From an uncultured Coriobacteriaceae bacterium (GTDB lineage: Bacteria > Actinomycetota > Coriobacteriia > Coriobacteriales > Atopobiaceae): a DNA stretch of 64,000 nt. Made by a program: the position numbers and the translations under genes. The DNA lies in contig CADCHF010000006.1 in NCBI GenBank assembly GCA_902801175.1, positions 27,863-91,862 on the forward strand, read 5' to 3'. Under the pieces are notes generated by a model that was not told where the DNA came from, did no database searches, and saw only the letters and a program-made list of their open reading frames with translations. Below are positions 29,701-38,865 of this stretch, piece by piece. Position 1 is the stretch's first letter. Every line of letters begins with the position of its first letter.

Positions 29701-32700
29701 GAGCCCGCGTTCGAGCCAGAGCCGGAGCTCGCGTCCGAGGTCGCTCCCGAACCGGAGCCCGAACCCGAGCCAAAGCCCGAACCCGAACCAGAGCCGGAAC
29801 CAGAGCCCGAGCCCGCGTTCGAGCCCGAGCCGGAACCAGAGTCTGAGCCGGCGTTCGAGTCGGAGACGGAACCGGAACCGGAACCAGAACCAGAGCCCGA
29901 GCCCGCGTTCGAGCCTGAGCCGGGGTTCGAGCCCGAGCCAGAACCAGAGTCGATGCCAGAGCCAGAACCTGAACCGGTGCAGCTTTGGACTCCTTCGGAC
30001 GAGCTGCTCGATGACGACGAAGATGATTACTACGGTGACGAGGCCGATGAGACTTTGTCCTTCAGGGCTCTAACGCCTGAGCAGATAGAAGAGGATTCTG
30101 CTGCAGATGAGGTGCCCGAAGTGGCGCCTATCGAGGAGAAGGTGGACTACGAGTCCGAGCCAGAGTTTGAGCCCGAGTCAGAGCCGGAGTTTGAGCTTGC
30201 AGCTGAGCCGGAGCCGGTATTCGAACCAGAACCTGAGCCCGTCATTGATGAGCCAATCGTCGAGCCTGACTTCGACATGCAAGCGTCTTCGATTTTGCAT
30301 GAGATGTTCGCGACGGCTCCTGTCAACATGTTTGAGCCGGAGCCCGAACCAGAGCCGGAGCCCGAGCCGGAACCAGAGCCTGAGCCCGAGGATGTCTTGC
30401 ACCATATGTTTGCGACGCTGCCGTTCATCGAGTCGGTGCCGGTGCCCGCGCCCGCTCCGGTGGTCGAGCTGGAGCCTGAACCTGAGTTCGTGGCGGAGTC
30501 CGAGCCAGAACCAGAACCGGAGCCCGAGCCGGAACCAGAGCCTGAGCCCGAGCCGGAACCCGAGCCGGAACCAGAGCCGGAACCCGAGCCGGAACCGGAA
30601 CCCAAGCCCGAACCAGAGTCTGCAATCGAGTTTGAGCCTGCCGTCGAGTCGGGGTCGTATGAGTCCGAGGAGGAGGTCTTTGACAACAACGAGGAAGAGG
30701 ATCTCTTCGTAGAGGATGATCTTGAGGACGAGGAGGACATCGATGTCGTTCCCTCGTTCGAGTCACTCCCCCTTGCTGAGTACGAGCTTGTAACCGACGA
30801 CGAGCCAATCATTGAGGACGACACTAAGTTCGTCTTTGATTCTTCTGCTGAGACCGTTTCTGTAGAGCCAGAGTTTGTTGCTGAGCCTGAGCCAGAAGTC
30901 GACTTTGAGCCCGAGCCCGAGCCGGTTGTATTTGAGCAACCTGCAGAAGAGCTTGTTGAGCATGCTGAAGAGACAGCGTTGGAGCAACCTGAGCTAACGG
31001 TTGAGGATACATCTGAAGAGCTGGTGCCCGTTGATGAGCAGACGGTTGCAGAACCTGCAGCAGAACTTGCGGCAGAGCCTGAGGTTGTAGTCGAAGAGCC
31101 CGAAGCCGAGTCCTTGATTGAGCAGGTGCCAGAGGTCGAGATTGAGGACGACCAAGTTATCGATGAGCTGCCTCAGTCTGAACCAGAATTCGAGCCCGAG
31201 CCGAAACCCGAGCCGGAGACTGAGCCGGAGACTGAGCCGGAACCCGAACCCGAGCCGGAACCCGAGCCCGAGCCGGAGCCGGAACCGGAACCCGAACCCG
31301 AGCCCGAGCCGGAACCCGAACCCGAGCCGGAGCCGGAACCCGAGCCGGAACCGGAACCGGAACCCGAGCCCGAACCCGCATCCGTTGCCACCATCGCGCC
31401 GGATCTCACCTTCTCGACCGAGAGCGATTCTGCCAACGATGACATCGAGGACCGAGATGACTCTGGTCTCACCACCATGTCTGCCGAAACTGAGGCAGAG
31501 GTCATGGCATCCATGCCTGTCATCCGCGAGTCGATTCCCAGGCCGCGCGCGGTCGACGACCCAAGCTGGGGCAAGGCCTCGTACAAGCCCACAGTGGTTT
31601 CGGCTGGTCGTAGGGCCATGCTGCTCGACCTGCCAGACCCCTCGATCATTGCGGTCGACCCGCTCTCGTCTTCGGGTGACCTCAGTGGAGCAGGAGCTCC
31701 CCATGCTGTAAGCGAAGAGGCTGCTCGTCGCTTTGAGGTGCTTCGCAGGGTTCCTTCTCCGCTTGACGAGCCTGGAAAGAACACTGCCGCACAACAGAGC
31801 AACGGAACAGTCTCAGCGCCGCAGTCTATGCCTCAAGATGAAGCCAAGCAGCAGGAAGCAGCGGCGACGCAGGAGGCAAAGAAGCGTGTTCCTCGCTACA
31901 ACAAGAGCAAGGACATTGGTAGTCGCTCGCCCAAGAAGAACTCTAAGCGCAAGATGCGCTTTGGGCGCAGGCATGCCGAGGAGCAACCGCAGCAGGAATC
32001 GCTGGGCGAGTGGCTTGGCCTGGACGACGACTACGATGCCAAGAAGGACGGACGTCAGATTGGCAGCTGGGATCATTTTGCCGATGACGATGACAATGGC
32101 CGCAAGTGGAAGGGTGGCGCAACCGTGCGCGCCGGTCTGCGCGGAGACGATGCCGAGGAGGGCCCGGTAATGGCTCCCAACTTTGATTCACTCGATTTGC
32201 GTGGCGAGAACTACGATCCGTACAACAGCTACGGTGACCAGGACCCGGCCGACATGCCTAACGAGCAGACCATGGACACTGCGCAGCTAGAAGAGCTGAA
32301 TGGTGCCACACTTGGTCTGGGCGATGACGACATCATTGCTCATGACATCTGGTTTGTGGGTGTTGGCGCGTCGGCGTATGACCATGCAGGCATTCGTGCG
32401 TTTCTAGAGGAGCACAGGCGTGACATTCGCGGTGCGTTCTTGGTGAACCTCGATAGCATTGGCGCTGGTAACCTGACCCTTCTTACCCGTGAGGGCATGG
32501 GGGCCAAGCGCCGGGCCGACCGCAGGATGGGTCGCATGATCACCAACATTGCCGACGCTCTGGGCATAGAGCTCGGACGCGCCGACTACAGTTGGGAAAC
32601 AACAGACGCCACGCCGGCCATGCAGCGCTCGGTGCGTGTTAGCACGCTGATGGGTCTGTCGGACGATGGTGTGCCAGCTCACTCGCATACCAACGTCGAC

Positions 32701-32775
32701 GAGCCCGAGTATCTAAATGACAGACAGATACAGGGTGTGGCCGATATCGTTGCGGAGCTGATCCGTCGCGCGTAA
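26776..32775 (+). CDS. M28-like membrane peptidase split by a giant acidic Glu-Pro region
   Basis: A 1,999-residue protein. Residues 1-245 look like the start of an M28 zinc peptidase with hydrophobic segments (about 48-85 and 165-210), metal ligands His139 and Asp141 in AHLDTP, and Asp223 in GASDNKAS. Residues about 245-1830 are acidic and of low complexity, with tracts of alternating Glu-Pro (17 dipeptides at 30502-30603 and 24 at 31234-31377). The M28 fold resumes at about 1850, with Asp1893 in NLDSIG and His1971 in SHTNVD. At the usual Glu-Glu site the sequence is GASAYD (1864-1869), so the catalytic glutamates seem lost. A basic patch ([13 protein letters not shown]) precedes the C-terminal part. 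GGAGG fixes the ATG at 26776. Confidence 0.85.
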   Translation: MATTREYTDYLNDQIDIAPVNSEEELQAAELVETVFAQHGLETQLQEFDAPVAAGLTSQVYFILLFAGVLLSGFLGTVVSVVGLVLAAIAFGLIVVARQGNDPFVTIGPQARSQNVIGVHRATGPNVIKGNRPIVIIAHLDTPRENFLYSGQLAKWQPLIKRLSWPLSIATLVLALFQALPFIPPMARHVFWALGVVAALPLLLLGAAAVYERFAGCTTGASDNKASLAAMLGVLDMVRPANDDAKEWAATHPRGVRRELVMETDLETEEDDSYGDEDWDDEEGDYYGEPVIGGENEDESAYEGDDEFAPADDDYAEDEEPYVEEPYVEPTRVRAAAVEQPHVAAPVDEYEPDYAPEDSADGYVDESEDNYIDESADEAYAADDEYYGEDEYGDAPSLQDEYQLEELTTVRRGASLLESLQVLPPSCEIVYEGMATREEIMDQIDAQLADEYEEYGEPEAEGEGALARFGGIGDTLLGFWNTLRESAASLFETVREFFMGLVDRIKNRGASDEAEGDVAEVEVELVDPRDYEHAEAYEDDDYEDGYGSDDEYWEEDEGELIGEANEPEPVAPAAEAPVAEMPQVVEPEASLPEIVPPVIAPEPSDVFKAAAADVTPEIDVPASPSFGFTTTVSAPRETVAAGTVEAPVVSAGAAMASAVAASDERESESEPEEPAEPVHLWTPAVDIANEDTLSGEPLDSESTEAYETDADETAVFAPIVVEAEPEPVVEPEPVVEPEPEPAAAPEPEPFQFPEPEYIVDSPYPPEEEVAGIEVVNEEPEPEPEPEPEPAVYDPAAGQASNPYIYDAKSPAVADDDDIYEEEVWQYPPVEVADASFELIERGGRRSGRPSVPVEVVDVASLVPKVYAAAEAETAETAYEPNDEDVFAEETSGFDAYEPEFEEPAVASEYETASDEFELQVSEEFGVAEIPAVAAAEPEFVAEEEVEPEPELAPEVAPEPEPEPGPEPEPEPEPEPEPAFEPEPELASEVAPEPEPEPEPKPEPEPEPEPEPEPAFEPEPEPESEPAFESETEPEPEPEPEPEPAFEPEPGFEPEPEPESMPEPEPEPVQLWTPSDELLDDDEDDYYGDEADETLSFRALTPEQIEEDSAADEVPEVAPIEEKVDYESEPEFEPESEPEFELAAEPEPVFEPEPEPVIDEPIVEPDFDMQASSILHEMFATAPVNMFEPEPEPEPEPEPEPEPEPEDVLHHMFATLPFIESVPVPAPAPVVELEPEPEFVAESEPEPEPEPEPEPEPEPEPEPEPEPEPEPEPEPEPKPEPESAIEFEPAVESGSYESEEEVFDNNEEEDLFVEDDLEDEEDIDVVPSFESLPLAEYELVTDDEPIIEDDTKFVFDSSAETVSVEPEFVAEPEPEVDFEPEPEPVVFEQPAEELVEHAEETALEQPELTVEDTSEELVPVDEQTVAEPAAELAAEPEVVVEEPEAESLIEQVPEVEIEDDQVIDELPQSEPEFEPEPKPEPETEPETEPEPEPEPEPEPEPEPEPEPEPEPEPEPEPEPEPEPEPEPEPEPEPEPASVATIAPDLTFSTESDSANDDIEDRDDSGLTTMSAETEAEVMASMPVIRESIPRPRAVDDPSWGKASYKPTVVSAGRRAMLLDLPDPSIIAVDPLSSSGDLSGAGAPHAVSEEAARRFEVLRRVPSPLDEPGKNTAAQQSNGTVSAPQSMPQDEAKQQEAAATQEAKKRVPRYNKSKDIGSRSPKKNSKRKMRFGRRHAEEQPQQESLGEWLGLDDDYDAKKDGRQIGSWDHFADDDDNGRKWKGGATVRAGLRGDDAEEGPVMAPNFDSLDLRGENYDPYNSYGDQDPADMPNEQTMDTAQLEELNGATLGLGDDDIIAHDIWFVGVGASAYDHAGIRAFLEEHRRDIRGAFLVNLDSIGAGNLTLLTREGMGAKRRADRRMGRMITNIADALGIELGRADYSWETTDATPAMQRSVRVSTLMGLSDDGVPAHSHTNVDEPEYLNDRQIQGVADIVAELIRRA

Positions 32776-32806
32776 CGCGGAGCCCATCTAATTGAAAGGT
32801 TGATGA

Positions 32807-32843
32807 GGGGCACCTCTGGTTCGTAAGGAGCCAGAGCTGCCCC
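32807..32843 (+). terminator. Hairpin after the M28-like gene, possible terminator
   Basis: A two-part stem (GGGGCA with TGCCCC, CTCTGG with CCAGAG, one C-C mismatch) lies 32 bases after the stop. There is only a weak T run after it, so termination is uncertain. Confidence 0.5.
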
Positions 32844-33138
32844 CTATCTATGCAGGCAGTGCCTTGGTAAACCTTGCAAAGGCGAAGGACAAGGCCAATG
32901 GCTAGTCTACAGTTCGACAGAAGTACAAGTCATTTAGGCGTGGCAGCCTCAGCTATCACTCTGAGCAGATGAGCGGATGGAGTATGGTTCAGCATGTCGA
33001 CGCTCGAATATTGCTGCTGATAAATTAAGAGATCAGTACTTGGCTATGAGTTAATTTGGACGGTGGACAACTCGATTGATGCAAACATAACGTGCATATT
33101 AAATGGCATTGGCTCTCAAGAATACTGGACTGTCAGAG

Positions 33139-33512
33139 AGCGTGTCAAAGGGACGTATAAGTTGATGTGCTTGCGAGGGAGCTGTCTAGAAAGTGTGTCA
33201 AGGGGACGTACAATTTGACACGCTTTTGGGAAGGGAGATCAAATAAACTCGCAGATGAATGGCTGTTTTTACCTATTTCGAGGATTGTCGCGCTAGGACA
33301 AGCAGCGTTGAATTATAACGTGACAAAGGGACATATAACTTTAAAGAAATGTGTCAAGGGGACGTATATTCTGACACACTTTCGCTCGAATCCCGCTGCC
33401 TAAAACATCAATAATGCGTCAACCGATCACGGATTACGGGGCGGGAGTGTCAAAGTGTACGTCCCCATGACACGCCCACCCCCAGGTACGTCCCCCGCGT
33501 CTGTCACCAGCC
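33139..33512. repeat. Cluster of degenerate REP half-units (RAYT family)
   Basis: At least five copies related to GTGTCAAGGGGACGTATAAT lie at 33141-33170, 33193-33222, 33319-33345, 33351-33379 and, inverted, 33448-33474. A further fragment reads GGTACGTCCCCC near 33484. The copies differ more from one another than those flanking the transposase at 52.5-53.3 kb, so they look older. The rest of the gap from 32844 holds no gene I can support; the 78-codon frame from 33167 runs through the repeats. Confidence 0.8.
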
Positions 33513-33614
33513 ACACCCCCCAACCCCCTCCACCCCGCCTCCCACCCCAACTACTTGTGCAGTTATTCCGCAGGTCCCGGGCGCACCTACGGCTGTGCTA
33601 TCATCAAACAGCAC

Positions 33615-33689
33615 GCGGGCATCGCCAAGTGGTAAGGCCCCAGCTTCCCAAGCTGGTATCCGCGGGTTCGAATCCCGTTGCCCGCTCCA
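33615..33689 (+). tRNA. tRNA-Gly (CCC)
   Basis: Cloverleaf with acceptor GCGGGCA and TGCCCGC, T loop GGTTCGAATCC, anticodon loop TTCCCAA giving CCC, and encoded CCA. Confidence 0.95.
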
Positions 33690-33697
33690 TGACCTTA

Positions 33698-33726
33698 AAA
33701 GGCCCCCTCGGGGGCCTTCTTTTTGC
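33698..33726 (+). terminator. Terminator after tRNA-Gly
   Basis: AAGGCCCCC pairs with GGGGGCCTT, and TTTTT follows. It ends just before the ribosome site of the next gene. Confidence 0.85.
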
Positions 33727-33752
33727 CGCCATTCAACACAAAAGGAGTTGCC

Positions 33753-35033
33753 GTGACCCTGTACATGAGCCCTGCCGAAGCAGACGCCGCCATCGCTGCC
33801 CTCTCGCCGCAAATCGAGCTTTATGCCGAGCTGCTGGTTAAAAAGGGCGTCGCAATTCGTCCTGGTCAGGAGCTCGTGGTTCAGTCGCCCGTCGAGTGCG
33901 CCGACTTTGCGCGCATGGTGGTGCGCAAGGCCTACGAGGCTCGCGCCGGTCATGTGACGGTCATTTGGCACGACGACGTCATGACGCGCCTTGAGTACGA
34001 AAACGTTGGCCTTCCGTACTTTGAGCACACTCCCTCGTGGAAGGTCGAGCAGCTCAACAGCCTGGCCGAGAAGGGTGCGTGCTTCCTGTTCTTGGAGGGA
34101 TCCGACCCCGACGCGCTCAAGGGGATTGACCCCGCAAAGCCCGCCACCGCCTCGCGTGCGCGCAACGCCGAGTGCCGCGCCTTCCGCGACGGCATGGACT
34201 TTGGCCGCAACGCCTGGTGCATCGCTGGCGTGCCGGTTGAGACCTGGGCGTCCAAGGTGTTCCCCGACTGCCCCAAGCGCGAGGCCGTGTATCGCCTGTG
34301 GATGGCAATCCTGCAGGTTGCCCGTTCCGACGGCGACGATCCTCAGGCGGCATGGGAGACCCACAACGCCACGTTCGAGAAGAACAAGCGTCTGCTCAAC
34401 GGCAGCAACTTCAAGGCACTACGCTACAAGTCCAAGAACGGCACCGACCTGCGGATTGGCCTCAACAAGGGCCACATTTGGGAAGGCGGTTGCGCGCGCA
34501 CGGTCAATGGGAGCACATATTTCCCCAACATCCCCACCGAGGAGATCTTTACGACGCCCAACCGTCTTGAGGTCGAGGGTGTGGTGCACTCGGCGCTGCC
34601 GCTGGTGCATCAGGGTCAGCTGGTAAAGGACTTCTGGCTGCGCTTTGAGGACGGTCGCGTGGTTGACTACGACGCGGCGCAGGGCAAGGAAGTGCTGCAA
34701 CTAATCATTGAGACCGACGAGAACTCCTGCCGCCTGGGCGAGGTCGCACTCATCTCCAAGAACACGCCCATCCGCCAGACGGGGCTCATCTTCTTTGACA
34801 CCCTCTACGACGAGAACGCCAGCTGCCACCTGGCGCTGGGCATGGGCTTCCCCGAGTGCATCGAGGGCGGCTACGACATGACCCCCGACGAGCTTTTGGC
34901 CCATGGCGTGAACCGCAGTCACACGCACGTTGACTTCATGATTGGTGCCGACGACCTCAACATTTGGGGCATCCGCCAGGACGACACCGAGGCCGCGCTG
35001 TTCATCAATGGTCAGTGGGCTTGGGAGAACTAA
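33753..35033 (+). CDS. M29 family metalloaminopeptidase (AmpS/thermophilic type)
   Basis: A 426-residue cytoplasmic aminopeptidase of family M29, which removes N-terminal residues using a two-metal site. Family blocks are visible: ELYAELLVKKGVAIRPGQEL near the start, FPDCPKREAV, the glutamate-bearing NGSTYFPNIPTEEIFTTPN, EVALISKNTPI, and the final histidines in NRSHTHVDFMIG. AAAGGAG is 5 bases before the GTG at 33753, which decides this start over an ATG at 33765 and an earlier in-frame codon inside the tRNA terminator. Confidence 0.92.
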   Translation: MTLYMSPAEADAAIAALSPQIELYAELLVKKGVAIRPGQELVVQSPVECADFARMVVRKAYEARAGHVTVIWHDDVMTRLEYENVGLPYFEHTPSWKVEQLNSLAEKGACFLFLEGSDPDALKGIDPAKPATASRARNAECRAFRDGMDFGRNAWCIAGVPVETWASKVFPDCPKREAVYRLWMAILQVARSDGDDPQAAWETHNATFEKNKRLLNGSNFKALRYKSKNGTDLRIGLNKGHIWEGGCARTVNGSTYFPNIPTEEIFTTPNRLEVEGVVHSALPLVHQGQLVKDFWLRFEDGRVVDYDAAQGKEVLQLIIETDENSCRLGEVALISKNTPIRQTGLIFFDTLYDENASCHLALGMGFPECIEGGYDMTPDELLAHGVNRSHTHVDFMIGADDLNIWGIRQDDTEAALFINGQWAWEN

Positions 35034-35073
35034 CTAGAACATTGCGACATGAGTGGTAGAATGTCACTCGCAA

Positions 35074-35149
35074 GGGCCGTTAGCTCAGCTGGCAGAGCAG
35101 GGGACTTTTAATCCCAAGGTCTAGGGTTCGAAACCCTAACGGCCCACCA
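35074..35149 (+). tRNA. tRNA-Lys (UUU)
   Basis: Cloverleaf with acceptor GGGCCGT and ACGGCCC, discriminator A, encoded CCA, and anticodon loop CTTTTAA giving UUU. Confidence 0.95.
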
Positions 35150-35158
35150 CGAAATACC

Positions 35159-35186
35159 AGCGCCCCGGAAACGAGGCGCTTTTCTG
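35159..35186 (+). terminator. Terminator after tRNA-Lys
   Basis: AGCGCC and GGCGCT pair around a ten-base loop and are followed by TTTTC. Confidence 0.75.
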
Positions 35187-35244
35187 TTAGGGCAAGGCCC
35201 TACGTTCTCAGAGGCGCACCCCCCAGTTGACTCAACACGAAGGG

Positions 35245-35341
35245 GTGTGTCATAGGGGACGTACAAATCGACACACTCGGAGGCAGTCCCAACTTATGGT
35301 CTATCTGAGTGTGTCAATTTGTACGTCCCCGCTGACACACC
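35245..35341. repeat. REPIN-like pair of inverted REP units
   Basis: Two related units in opposite orientation (35245-35278 and 35307-35341), each with internal GTGTC/GACAC pairing, are separated by about 30 bases. The flank CAGGTCCGCAAAGCTCGC also occurs in nearly the same form beside the copy at 52.24 kb. It lies in the gap between tRNA-Lys and argG; the rest of that gap up to the leader peptide holds no other gene that I recognise. Confidence 0.8.
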
Positions 35342-35585
35342 CTGCAGGTCCGCAAAGCTCGCAGGGGCCCATCGTCGTCCTCCGGACACCGTACCCACCC
35401 CCGCTGTCGCCCTCGCGCCCCCTCCTCGTACCTGACGCACTCCGAGAATGTATAAACTGTGGGCAATGTTACCAAAGCGATTCAATACACCCTGTGACAT
35501 TGCGCGCAATTGGGCAGGTAAGGTAGGGTACCTTGCGAAGACAAGCGCGGCAAGGACCGCTCGACCAGGCAAAGGAGGGTACCGC

Positions 35586-35669
35586 ATGACAATCAACGCC
35601 AGCCAGCAGGTTTCCCTTCGACGCCAGGACCGACGTACCTCGCTGCGACGCCAGCGCGTGTTGTCATAG
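35586..35669 (+). CDS. Arginine-rich leader peptide of argG
   Basis: A 27-residue open frame with a strong ribosome site (AAAGGAGGG). Seven of its codons are Arg, arranged as CGA CGC, CGA CGT, CGA CGC and CGC between 35619 and 35657, just before the stop. The product (MTINASQQVSLRRQDRRTSL, then seven more residues) is not expected to be functional. Ribosome stalling on these codons would sense arginyl-tRNA supply and control the attenuator that directly follows, upstream of argG. Confidence 0.85.
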   Translation: MTINASQQVSLRRQDRRTSLRRQRVLS

Positions 35670-35744
35670 GTCCGCGGGAAGGGAACCCTCCCGAGCGCAA
35701 CATACGGACACGACAGCACCCGGCGTAGCCGGGTTTTCTTTTGC
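35658..35744 (+). promoter_or_regulatory. Transcription attenuator of argG (antiterminator and terminator)
   Basis: Two exclusive folds are visible. The terminator is ACCCGGC (35718-35724) with GCCGGGT (35728-35734) followed by a TTTTCTTTT tract. The competing stem joins 35658-35665 and 35670-35674 (end of the leader frame and its stop) with 35712-35719 and 35705-35709, and overlaps the first bases of the terminator. A ribosome finishing the leader would cover the 5' strand of the competing stem and allow termination; one stalled at the Arg codons would leave it free. A third hairpin (35675-35693) lies inside. Confidence 0.75.
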
Positions 35745-35807
35745 GCCTCGGCGCCAAACAAGCAATGCAAAGCGATATCAGGGTCGCACGCACAGAAAGG
35801 AAGCAAA

Positions 35808-37043
35808 ATGTCAGAGAGCACCAAGGAGAAGGTAGTCCTCGCCTATTCGGGCGGCCTCGACACCTCCGTCATCGTCAAGTGGCTGCAGGTCGAGAAGAAC
35901 ATGGACGTCATCGCCATCTGCGGCAACGTTGGTCAGGACGAGAAGGACCTCTCGTGGATCAAGCAGAAGGCCCTCGACATGGGTGCCATCGCCTCCGAGG
36001 CCATCGACATGCGCGAGGAGTACGCCGACACGATCCTTGCCAAGGCCATCTGGGCAAACGGCAAGTACGAGGGCATCTACCCGCTGCTCTCCGCCCTCTC
36101 CCGCCCGCTGATCTCTAAGCACCTCGTGGACGTGGCGCACAAGTACGGCGCCAAGTACATCGCACACGGTTGCACCGGCAAGGGTAACGACCAGGTGCGC
36201 TTTGAGACCTCCATCCGTGCTCTTGACCCCTCGCTGGAGCTGATTGCCCCGGTGCGCGAGTGGGACCTCAAGACCCGCGACGAGGAGATGGAGTGGGCCG
36301 AGGCCAACGGCGTGCCCGTGCCCACCACCAAGAAGAAGCCCTACTCCATCGACGACAACCTGTGGGGTCGCGCCATTGAGTGCGGCGTGCTCGAGGACAC
36401 TTGGAACACCCCGCCTGCAGACATTTGGACCATGACCAACAACCTCGAGGACTGCCCCAACGAGCCCGAGACCGTGGTCATTGGCTTTGAGGGCGGCCTG
36501 CCGGTCTCCATCAACGGCGAGAAGATGTCGCTGCTCGACCTCATCATCAAGGCCAACGAGATTGCCGGTCGCAACGGCTTTGGCCGCATCGACATGATCG
36601 AGGACCGCGTTGTGGGCATTAAGAGCCGCGAGTGCTACGAGTGCCCCGCCGCGCTGTTGCTCATTCAGGCTCACCAGTCGCTCGAGACCCTCTGCCTCGA
36701 CGCCGAGACGCTCAAGCAGAAGGCCAAGATGGACGTGGAGTGGGCGAGCCTTGTGTACCGCGGACTGTGGTTTAGCCAGAACCGCTACGCCATCGACGCC
36801 TACAACGCCTACACGCAGAAGTACGTGAGCGGCGAGGTGCGCCTCATCCTGTGCAAGGGTGGCATCTTTGTTGACGGCCTGCGCTCCGACTACGCGCTCT
36901 ACGACTACAACCTGGCCACCTACGACGAGGGTGACACCTTTGATCACTCCGCCTCCGAGGGCTTCATCATCCTGCACGGCTTGCAGAGCAAGACCTGGAG
37001 CCGCGTCCAGGGTCCCGGCTCTGGCCTGCAGCAGGGCGAGTAG
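35808..37043 (+). CDS. argG: Argininosuccinate synthase
   Basis: The 411-residue enzyme joins citrulline and aspartate using ATP in arginine synthesis. The pyrophosphatase loop YSGGLDTSVIVKWL is at residue 12, and the citrulline/aspartate-binding block AHGCTGKGNDQVRFE is near 120. Length and motifs are typical. It is preceded by the arginine leader and attenuator and followed by a terminator, so it is controlled separately from argH 230 bp downstream. Confidence 0.97.
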   Translation: MSESTKEKVVLAYSGGLDTSVIVKWLQVEKNMDVIAICGNVGQDEKDLSWIKQKALDMGAIASEAIDMREEYADTILAKAIWANGKYEGIYPLLSALSRPLISKHLVDVAHKYGAKYIAHGCTGKGNDQVRFETSIRALDPSLELIAPVREWDLKTRDEEMEWAEANGVPVPTTKKKPYSIDDNLWGRAIECGVLEDTWNTPPADIWTMTNNLEDCPNEPETVVIGFEGGLPVSINGEKMSLLDLIIKANEIAGRNGFGRIDMIEDRVVGIKSRECYECPAALLLIQAHQSLETLCLDAETLKQKAKMDVEWASLVYRGLWFSQNRYAIDAYNAYTQKYVSGEVRLILCKGGIFVDGLRSDYALYDYNLATYDEGDTFDHSASEGFIILHGLQSKTWSRVQGPGSGLQQGE

Positions 37044-37072
37044 GCTTCGAGCGACATAAACCCAGCTAGAGG

Positions 37073-37105
37073 ACGGTCCCTTGCAGCAGCAGGGGACCGC
37101 CTTTC
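37073..37105 (+). terminator. Terminator after argG
   Basis: CGGTCCC and GGGACCG pair around a loop of about twelve bases and are followed by CCTTTCT. Confidence 0.7.
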
Positions 37106-37111
37106 TGTGTA

Positions 37112-37150
37112 GGGGTGTGCCAAGGGTACGTCCCCATGACACACCCGCCC
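37112..37150. repeat. Decayed REP half-unit
   Basis: GGTGTGCCAAGGGTACGTCC followed by CCATGACACACC is a damaged single unit of the RAYT-linked family. Confidence 0.6.
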
Positions 37151-37271
37151 CCAGGTCGCCCGACCCCCGCCCTCCCAAGAACGAAGAATTTCGCAAGGAC
37201 GAGGCGGGTGGTATGGCGCGCTATCGCTGCTGGTAGAATGGTTGGGCACGCAAGCGAACACGGAGGAAAAC

Positions 37272-38639
37272 ATGGCACTTTGGGGTGGACGTTTTGAGGG
37301 TGGCGTGGACGCATTCACGCAGGTATTTGGCGCATCTCTCGAGGCCGACAAGAACATGGCGCAGCAGGACATTCGCGGGTCCATCGCTCACGCCACCATG
37401 CTGGCCGAGCAGGGCGTTATCTCTCAAGAGGACCGCGAGCAGATCGTGGCTGGCCTGCAGCAGATTGCTGCAGAAATCGAGGCCGGCGAGTTTGTGTGGG
37501 ACATCAACGACGAGGACGTCCACATGGCCGTGGAGCGCACCCTCACCGAGCGCATTGGCGCTGCCGGTGGGCGCCTGCACACCGGCCGCTCTCGCAACGA
37601 CCAGGTGGCAACCGACATCCGTCTGCTGGCAAAGGACCTGTGCGCCGAGCTGCTCGAAGGCAACCACGAGCTTCGTCGCGTGCTCGCCGACGTGGCCGAG
37701 CGTAACCTCAACGTGGTCATGCCCGGATACACGCACCTTCAGCACGCGCAGCCGGTGCTCTTCTCGCACCACATGCTCGCCTACTTCTGGATGTTCACCC
37801 GCGATGCCACGCGCCTGCAGGCTGCCTACGACGCAGCCGACGCAAACCCGCTCGGCGCCGCAGCCCTCGCTGGCACCACCTATCCGCTCAACCGCGCGCG
37901 TACCACCGAGCTGCTCGGCTTCGCTCGCACGATCCCCAACTCGCTCGATGCTGTGAGCGACCGCGACTACCTGCTCGACCTCGAGTATGCCTGCGCCGTG
38001 AGCATGATGCACCTCTCGCGTCTTTGCGAGGAAATCGTACTTTGGAGCAGCTCCGAGTTTGGCTTCATCACGCTTTCGGACTCGTATTCCACGGGCAGCT
38101 CGATCATGCCGCAAAAGAAGAACCCCGACTTTGCCGAGCTCACGCGTGGCAAGACCGGTCGCGTGTACGGCGACCTCATGGCGCTGCTTGCCACCTGCAA
38201 GTCGCTGCCGCTCGCCTACAACAAGGACCTGCAGGAGTGCAAGGAGGGTCCGCTGGACGCGGCCCACACGCTCGGCGACTGCATGGCCATCATGGGCGGC
38301 ATGCTCGAGACCATGCGCGTTAACAGCGAGACCATGCTGGCGCAGGCGGGGACGGGCTTTTCGGCAGCGACCGACGTGGCCGATTACCTCGCAAAACGCG
38401 GTATGCCCTTCCGCGAGGCGCACGCTGTGGTGGGTCATCTCGTGCTTGAGTGTGAGCGTCGCGGATGCGGGCTCGAGGACCTCACGCTTGCGGAGCTGCG
38501 CGAGGCGAGCGAGCTGTTTGACGAGGACATCGTGGGTTCGCTTGACCCAGCCGGCATTGCACGTGCGCGTACGACCTACGGCGGAACTGGCAACGACGCC
38601 GTAGCCGCCCAGCTCGCAGAGGCACGAGCTACGCTGTAG
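37272..38639 (+). CDS. argH: Argininosuccinate lyase
   Basis: The 455-residue member of the fumarase/aspartase superfamily splits argininosuccinate into arginine and fumarate. The signature GSSIMPQKKNPD carries the catalytic loop serine, and the substrate-binding GGRLHTGRSRNDQVATD is near residue 100. GGAGG decides the ATG at 37272. A -10-like TAGAAT lies just upstream, so it may have its own promoter after the argG terminator. Confidence 0.97.
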   Translation: MALWGGRFEGGVDAFTQVFGASLEADKNMAQQDIRGSIAHATMLAEQGVISQEDREQIVAGLQQIAAEIEAGEFVWDINDEDVHMAVERTLTERIGAAGGRLHTGRSRNDQVATDIRLLAKDLCAELLEGNHELRRVLADVAERNLNVVMPGYTHLQHAQPVLFSHHMLAYFWMFTRDATRLQAAYDAADANPLGAAALAGTTYPLNRARTTELLGFARTIPNSLDAVSDRDYLLDLEYACAVSMMHLSRLCEEIVLWSSSEFGFITLSDSYSTGSSIMPQKKNPDFAELTRGKTGRVYGDLMALLATCKSLPLAYNKDLQECKEGPLDAAHTLGDCMAIMGGMLETMRVNSETMLAQAGTGFSAATDVADYLAKRGMPFREAHAVVGHLVLECERRGCGLEDLTLAELREASELFDEDIVGSLDPAGIARARTTYGGTGNDAVAAQLAEARATL

Positions 38640-38663
38640 CTCGCAAGGCGCATCCATTGCAGA

Positions 38664-38706
38664 AAAGCGGTCCCAGCTCAGTTAGGGCAGGGACCGCTTT
38701 GCTTTC
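38664..38706 (+). terminator. Terminator after argH
   Basis: Perfect 11-bp stem AAAGCGGTCCC with GGGACCGCTTT, with GCTTT following. Confidence 0.8.
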
Positions 38707-38865
38707 GCGCGTAACCAGGTTCGCGACCCTCTCGATGGGGCGTGTCAGCGAGGACGCCTTCACCCCTTCCAGCCCAACCCTCTGTAAATGCAGCGTAGGT
38801 ATGCGGCGACGCCCGCGACTGCTAGTAAAATCAATCGCAGACCGCACCCGCACGAAAGGACTCCC

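Noticed and set aside
31173-31802. Minus-strand frame encoding long Gly-Ser repeats
   Set aside because: It is only the complement of the Glu-Pro codon repeats in the M28-like gene.
33139-33512. CRISPR array
   Set aside because: Repeats are palindromic pairs with irregular spacing and no regular unique spacers, and no cas gene is near. They belong to the REP family seen near the RAYT gene.
37221-38657. 478-codon minus-strand frame over argH
   Set aside because: Argininosuccinate lyase on the plus strand is certain; the opposite frame has no recognisable domain.
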